DNA of 64,000 nt. Origin: Paenibacillus_E allorhizoplanae (GTDB taxonomy: Bacteria > Bacillota > Bacilli > Paenibacillales > NBRC-103111). Below are positions 60,723 to 64,000 of this stretch, in pieces. The stretch covers positions 62,001 through 126,000 of the forward strand of contig NZ_CAKMMW010000017.1 of NCBI RefSeq assembly GCF_927798215.1, in the 5' to 3' direction. The translations under genes and the position numbers were made by a program. Each line of letters starts with the position of its first letter. Within the stretch, counting starts at the first letter, position 1. A model generated the notes under the pieces. The model ran no database searches and had not been told where the DNA came from. It saw only the letters and a list, made by a program, of their open reading frames with translations.

Positions 60723-61966
60723 TTAAATAACTTAGGATCCTTATTAATTTCGATATAGCCATAATCTTTACGGGAAAGGCGTTCAATCAGACCTTCATAG
60801 TCGTCTTTGTTTTTGAGCTCAATTCCTACCAGTGCCGGTGCATCGTCACGATTATTCTTCTTCGTATACTCAAAACGCGTGATGTCATCGGACGGTCCTA
60901 GCACTTCCTCCAAAAATTCACGCAAAGCCCCTGCACGTTGCGGGAAGTTCAAGATGAAGTAATGCTTCAAACCCTCGTATACAAGGGATCTCTCTTTGAT
61001 TTGCTGCATCCGATCAATATCATTGTTTCCACCGCTGATGATACAGACAACGTTCTTGCCACGAATTTGTTCGCGGTACGCATCCAGCGCTGCCACTGGA
61101 AGCGCCCCTGCAGGCTCAATAACAATCGCGTTGCTATTGTAGAGCTCCAGAATGGTTGTACACTCTTTGCCGGAAGGAATGATGACGATATCCTCTAGCT
61201 TCTCTTTGCAAATGTCAAAAGTCATCTCACCCACTTGAGCTACGGCTGCACCGTCAACAAACTTCTCAATAGAAGGTAACTTAACGACCGCGCCTTGTTT
61301 CAGTGCTTCCGTCATGCTGGCTGCGCCTTCTGGTTCTGCGCCAATAATGCGCGTCCGCGGTGAAACGCTCGCCACATAGGTCGCAACTCCGGCAGCTAGT
61401 CCACCTCCGCCAATCGTCGCGAAGATGAAATCCGGTGTTTCCGGCATTTGATTCATGATTTCCAAGCCAACAGTCCCTTGGCCCGCAATCGTACGCACAT
61501 CATCGAACGGGTGGATGAACACTTTATTCTCCTTCAGGCAGTAGGCCTTGGCTTGGGTCGAAGAATCATCGAAGGAATCGCCAACAAGGATGACTTCCAC
61601 GAACGAGCCTCCGAACAGCTTTACTTGCGAAATCTTCTGACGCGGTGTCGTAGTCGGCATGAAGATCTTGCCCTCAATGCCTAGCTGCTTACAAGAATAA
61701 GCTACACCCTGTGCATGGTTGCCTGCACTCGCACACACAACCCCTGCTGCGCGTTCCGCTTCCGTTAAGCTTTGGATCACATTGTAAGCTCCGCGAATCT
61801 TGAACGAACGGACAATTTGCATATCTTCACGTTTGAGATAAACGTTACATTCATACTGGCTAGAGAGCAGCTCATTGCGTTGCAGCGGGGATGGTTCGAT
61901 CACCTTGCTGAGCACATGATTGGCTCTAATAATATCTTCCAAACCCACTTTACCAGATACAACCAT
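60710..61966 (-). CDS. ilvA: Threonine ammonia-lyase (threonine deaminase)
   Basis: 418 aa. PLP-binding Lys in VRSFKIRGAYNVI, ASAGNHAQGVAYSCKQLGIE, the phosphate loop TIGGGGLAAGVATYV, and a C-terminal regulatory ACT-like domain (HYFILNFPQRAGALREFLEE). Converts threonine to 2-oxobutanoate, the first step to isoleucine. Its length matches the Bacillus-type biosynthetic enzyme. The ATG at 61966 is preferred because AAAGGGTG lies 9 nt upstream; the frame is open to 62119, but that extension runs through the MFS terminator hairpin. No T-box is seen upstream. Confidence 0.92.
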   Translation of the reverse strand: MVVSGKVGLEDIIRANHVLSKVIEPSPLQRNELLSSQYECNVYLKREDMQIVRSFKIRGAYNVIQSLTEAERAAGVVCASAGNHAQGVAYSCKQLGIEGKIFMPTTTPRQKISQVKLFGGSFVEVILVGDSFDDSSTQAKAYCLKENKVFIHPFDDVRTIAGQGTVGLEIMNQMPETPDFIFATIGGGGLAAGVATYVASVSPRTRIIGAEPEGAASMTEALKQGAVVKLPSIEKFVDGAAVAQVGEMTFDICKEKLEDIVIIPSGKECTTILELYNSNAIVIEPAGALPVAALDAYREQIRGKNVVCIISGGNNDIDRMQQIKERSLVYEGLKHYFILNFPQRAGALREFLEEVLGPSDDITRFEYTKKNNRDDAPALVGIELKNKDDYEGLIERLSRKDYGYIEINKDPKLFNLLI

Positions 61967-62073
61967 CTTCTCGAACACCCTTTCTTTGTTGAAGCTTCCA
62001 TTAAGTTTTAACATGTATTGTAACATATGTGGTGCGTTCTGTACGCAAATATCGTAGGCAGCAAGCTTAAACA

Positions 62074-62116
62074 ACAAAAGCCGCCCCTCGTAGTCAATTG
62101 ACCTTGAGGAGCGGCT
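62074..62116 (-). terminator. Rho-independent terminator after the DHA2 pump gene
   Basis: AGCCGCTCCTC / GAGGGGCGGCT with one mismatch, inner TCAATTGA, and TTTTGTTGTTT on the minus strand. Confidence 0.87.
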
Positions 62117-62141
62117 CATTTATACGTCTAACCCGAAGTGA

Positions 62142-63644
62142 TTAATGACCGACCATCATTGGAATTTCAGCCGCATTCCCGGACTCGCCTTCAATCTTCT
62201 TAGGCTTCTGCAGCATCAAACCAAGCAGACCTCCAAGAATGGCGATACCAAGCAAAATGAGGAACGTATATCCAAACGCGGAGGCATATAAGCCTACATC
62301 TGGCTTTTGTGCGCCTGACTCAACCATTAGATCCTTGAATTTCGTACTGAAAATCGTCATCAAGATGGCAATAGCGAAGGACATCATGACTTGCTGCGCC
62401 GCGTTCGTCAAGGACGTCACACGACCAACCAAATTCTGAGGTGCCGATTGAATTAAGTGATTGTTCAGCGGCATCATGAAGAGTCCCATACCCGCGCCCA
62501 GAAGCGTAAGCGGCAGCATAACCGTGCCTACACCAGAATCACCAGAAATATTGGAAAGCAACAAGGCCGAAATCGTTGTAAGAACCATCCCCGCAATAAC
62601 GAGCGGACGAGCACCGAAACGGTCGGACAGCTTTCCACCGATTGGCATGAACAACCCGGAAGCCAAAGCTTGAGGAAGCATGATCAATCCTGTTTTCAAT
62701 GGGCTGTAACCATGTGCTTGTTGCAGGAATAGAGGGACAAGGAACATCGTACCGAACATCGCAATCTGTGAAATCCACTGCACGATAATCCCTTTCGTGA
62801 AGTTCCCTGAACGGAATACGCGAAGCTCCAAAAGTGGATTCTTCTGTTTCAATTCAACAATAATGAAGAGGATTAGTGCAATGACACCAACACCAGAACC
62901 GATCAGCGTATCTGCATCTGTCCATGTGGATTTCCCCGTAATTGGATCAATACCACCATTGGAAACACCATAAACCAGTGCCGCGAAAGCTAAAGGCCCT
63001 AACAACATACCCAACAAATCTAGAGAAGCAACGCTTTGACGCTGCATATTTGGCAATGTACGAATACCTAAAATAATACCAATAACACCAATAGGCAAAT
63101 TAATAAGGAAAATCCACTGCCAGCTGTGATACTCAACTAACCAACCTGCAACGACAGGACCAAGAGCAGGACCCAGTAGGATCGGAATCCCCATCATCCC
63201 CATAACAGCCCCTACTTTACCCGGAGGAGATAGACGATAAATGAATGCCATCGCAATCGGCACGACGACACCGCCGCCTAGGCCTTGAATGATACGGTAA
63301 GTAATCAACATTTCAACCGAATTCGCAAGCGCACATAGACCAGAGCCTATTGTGAAGAGACCTACTGAAATCAGGAAAATCTTCTTGGCACCGAAACGAT
63401 CCGATAACCAACCTGCCAATGGAATAACCGCGGCTTGTGCTAAGGCATAACCAATGACCGTCCATTGAACGAGTGATAAATTGAGCAGATTGAATTCTTC
63501 TTGCAGCTTAGGAAGCGCAACGTTGACCGCTGTTCCGTCCAAAATAACCATAAAAATACCTACGACAATCGCTATCAGCGGTCCCAATATGCTGCGCATT
63601 GAAAACGGAGCTTCTGCTTCTTTCGATGTTGCTTGTGAAGACAT
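62142..63644 (-). CDS. DHA2-family (EmrB/QacA-type) multidrug MFS transporter
   Basis: 500 aa, about 14 helices. FMVILDGTAVNVALPKLQEE, GWLSDRFGAKKIFLISVGLF (motif A), RIIQGLGGGVVVPIAMAFIY (motif C region) and GMMGIPILLGPALGPVVAGW are characteristic of EmrB/QacA pumps. Drug/H+ antiport is likely. The ATG at 63644 has GGAGG 6 nt upstream; the frame stays open to 63731. A TetR gene reads away from it, with a perfect palindrome between. Confidence 0.92.
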   Translation of the reverse strand: MSSQATSKEAEAPFSMRSILGPLIAIVVGIFMVILDGTAVNVALPKLQEEFNLLNLSLVQWTVIGYALAQAAVIPLAGWLSDRFGAKKIFLISVGLFTIGSGLCALANSVEMLITYRIIQGLGGGVVVPIAMAFIYRLSPPGKVGAVMGMMGIPILLGPALGPVVAGWLVEYHSWQWIFLINLPIGVIGIILGIRTLPNMQRQSVASLDLLGMLLGPLAFAALVYGVSNGGIDPITGKSTWTDADTLIGSGVGVIALILFIIVELKQKNPLLELRVFRSGNFTKGIIVQWISQIAMFGTMFLVPLFLQQAHGYSPLKTGLIMLPQALASGLFMPIGGKLSDRFGARPLVIAGMVLTTISALLLSNISGDSGVGTVMLPLTLLGAGMGLFMMPLNNHLIQSAPQNLVGRVTSLTNAAQQVMMSFAIAILMTIFSTKFKDLMVESGAQKPDVGLYASAFGYTFLILLGIAILGGLLGLMLQKPKKIEGESGNAAEIPMMVGH

Positions 63645-63754
63645 GTAATCCCTCCATCCGATTAATTTCTCTCTTTTGTCTATCGTTGACCGTATATAGT
63701 ATACCCTGTACAATACAATAGTGGCAGACATACACGAACATCAATAACTCTCGT

Positions 63755-63780
63755 TGTAAACGGACAAATGTCCGTTTACA
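63755..63780. promoter_or_regulatory. Perfect 26-bp palindrome, candidate TetR operator
   Basis: TGTAAACGGACA-AA-TGTCCGTTTACA: two exact 12-bp arms around a 2-bp centre, in the gap between the TetR gene and the pump. Size and symmetry are typical of TetR-family operators. Confidence 0.75.
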
Positions 63781-63856
63781 TTTCTGATGCTAACAGAACT
63801 TCCGTTTCCTTGTCAATACGAACACAATAAATTCACATCTAAAGAGGTGGTTGCAG

Positions 63857-64000
63857 ATGTCCATTCGTCATGAACGCAAGGACGCCATGGAAAATCGCCA
63901 ATTAATACTCCAAACCGCCAAACAACTCTTTCATGATTATGGCGTTCAATCGGTCAGCATGCATCAAATTGCCAAAACAGCGGGCATTGGACAAGCAACC
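63857..64000 (+). CDS. TetR-family transcriptional regulator, cut by window edge
   Basis: The first 48 codons are visible: a basic start (MSIRHERKDAMENRQ) then the TetR helix-turn-helix (ILQTAKQLFHDYGVQSVSMH, QIAKTAGIGQAT). The ATG at 63857 follows AGAGGTGG at 6 nt. Divergent from the DHA2 pump, with a palindrome in the gap, so it is probably the pump's ligand-released repressor. The ligand domain lies beyond the window. Confidence 0.88.
   Translation, partial: MSIRHERKDAMENRQLILQTAKQLFHDYGVQSVSMHQIAKTAGIGQAT

Noticed and set aside
61967..62141. T-box leader of ilvA
   Set aside because: The hairpin there is the terminator of the DHA2 pump gene; no T-box sequence or specifier loop is visible.

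Overview
The window looks like chromosome of a spore-forming Bacillota of the Paenibacillus/Cohnella type. Gene families and order recall Bacillus relatives (ywqA/ywqB-like pair, sigY-yxlC-like operon, yufNOPQ/nup-type nucleoside transporter, galK-galE-galT), ribosome binding sites are strong (AAGGAGG-like), and there are many GNAT, AraC, GGDEF/EAL and large hybrid-kinase genes. I see no rRNA or tRNA gene, IS element, prophage, cas gene or CRISPR array. The window is open at both ends: an ABC ATPase gene runs off the left edge and a TetR gene off the right edge.

Layout. 1-5.5 kb: minus-strand MacB-like export operon (ATPase, lipoprotein adaptor, giant FtsX permease, second ATPase). 5.7-16.1 kb: mostly minus-strand housekeeping and accessory genes (MFS pump, rhodanese, LysR, a glycosyltransferase remnant, DUF1801, GyrI-like protein, WYL regulator, mercaptopyruvate sulfurtransferase, GNATs, pterin dehydratase, RecQ). 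16.3-20.8 kb: SWIM protein and SNF2 helicase, overlapping. 21.1-25.4 kb: divergent EAL phosphodiesterase and hybrid kinase. 25.5-31.5 kb: UMF1-type MFS, stand-alone UMP kinase paralog, GNAT, SigY-like ECF operon with a matching ECF promoter, DHA3-type MFS. 31.9-36.6 kb: AraC/SRPBCC pair and an operon of quinone-oxidoreductase, nitrilase and two GNATs. 36.8-42.8 kb: 7TM-PAS-GGDEF cyclase, then a MarR-controlled heterodimeric ABC exporter. 43.5-48.7 kb: galKET plus a divergent AraC regulator. 48.8-55.1 kb: Ada, hybrid kinase, chemoreceptor. 55.6-60.4 kb: nucleoside ABC transporter. 60.7-64 kb: IlvA and a TetR/DHA2 efflux pair.

The most unusual content is in the gaps between genes. Four intergenic regions (31.6, 38.4, 43.3 and 55.4 kb) carry sets of 23-bp imperfectly palindromic modules (9-bp arm, 5-bp AT-rich centre, 9-bp arm; consensus half-site TTARMTGKA). 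The module-to-module distance alternates 51-62-51 bp. A fifth copy between galE and galT has a different, shorter module built on TTGGA/TCCA but nearly the same frame (50-62-52). I know of no described element with this geometry, and I regard it as the best candidate for an undescribed system here. A decayed 70-bp tandem repeat lies beside one copy.

All calls come from reading the sequence by eye. Family assignments rest on motifs and recalled homologs, not on database searches.
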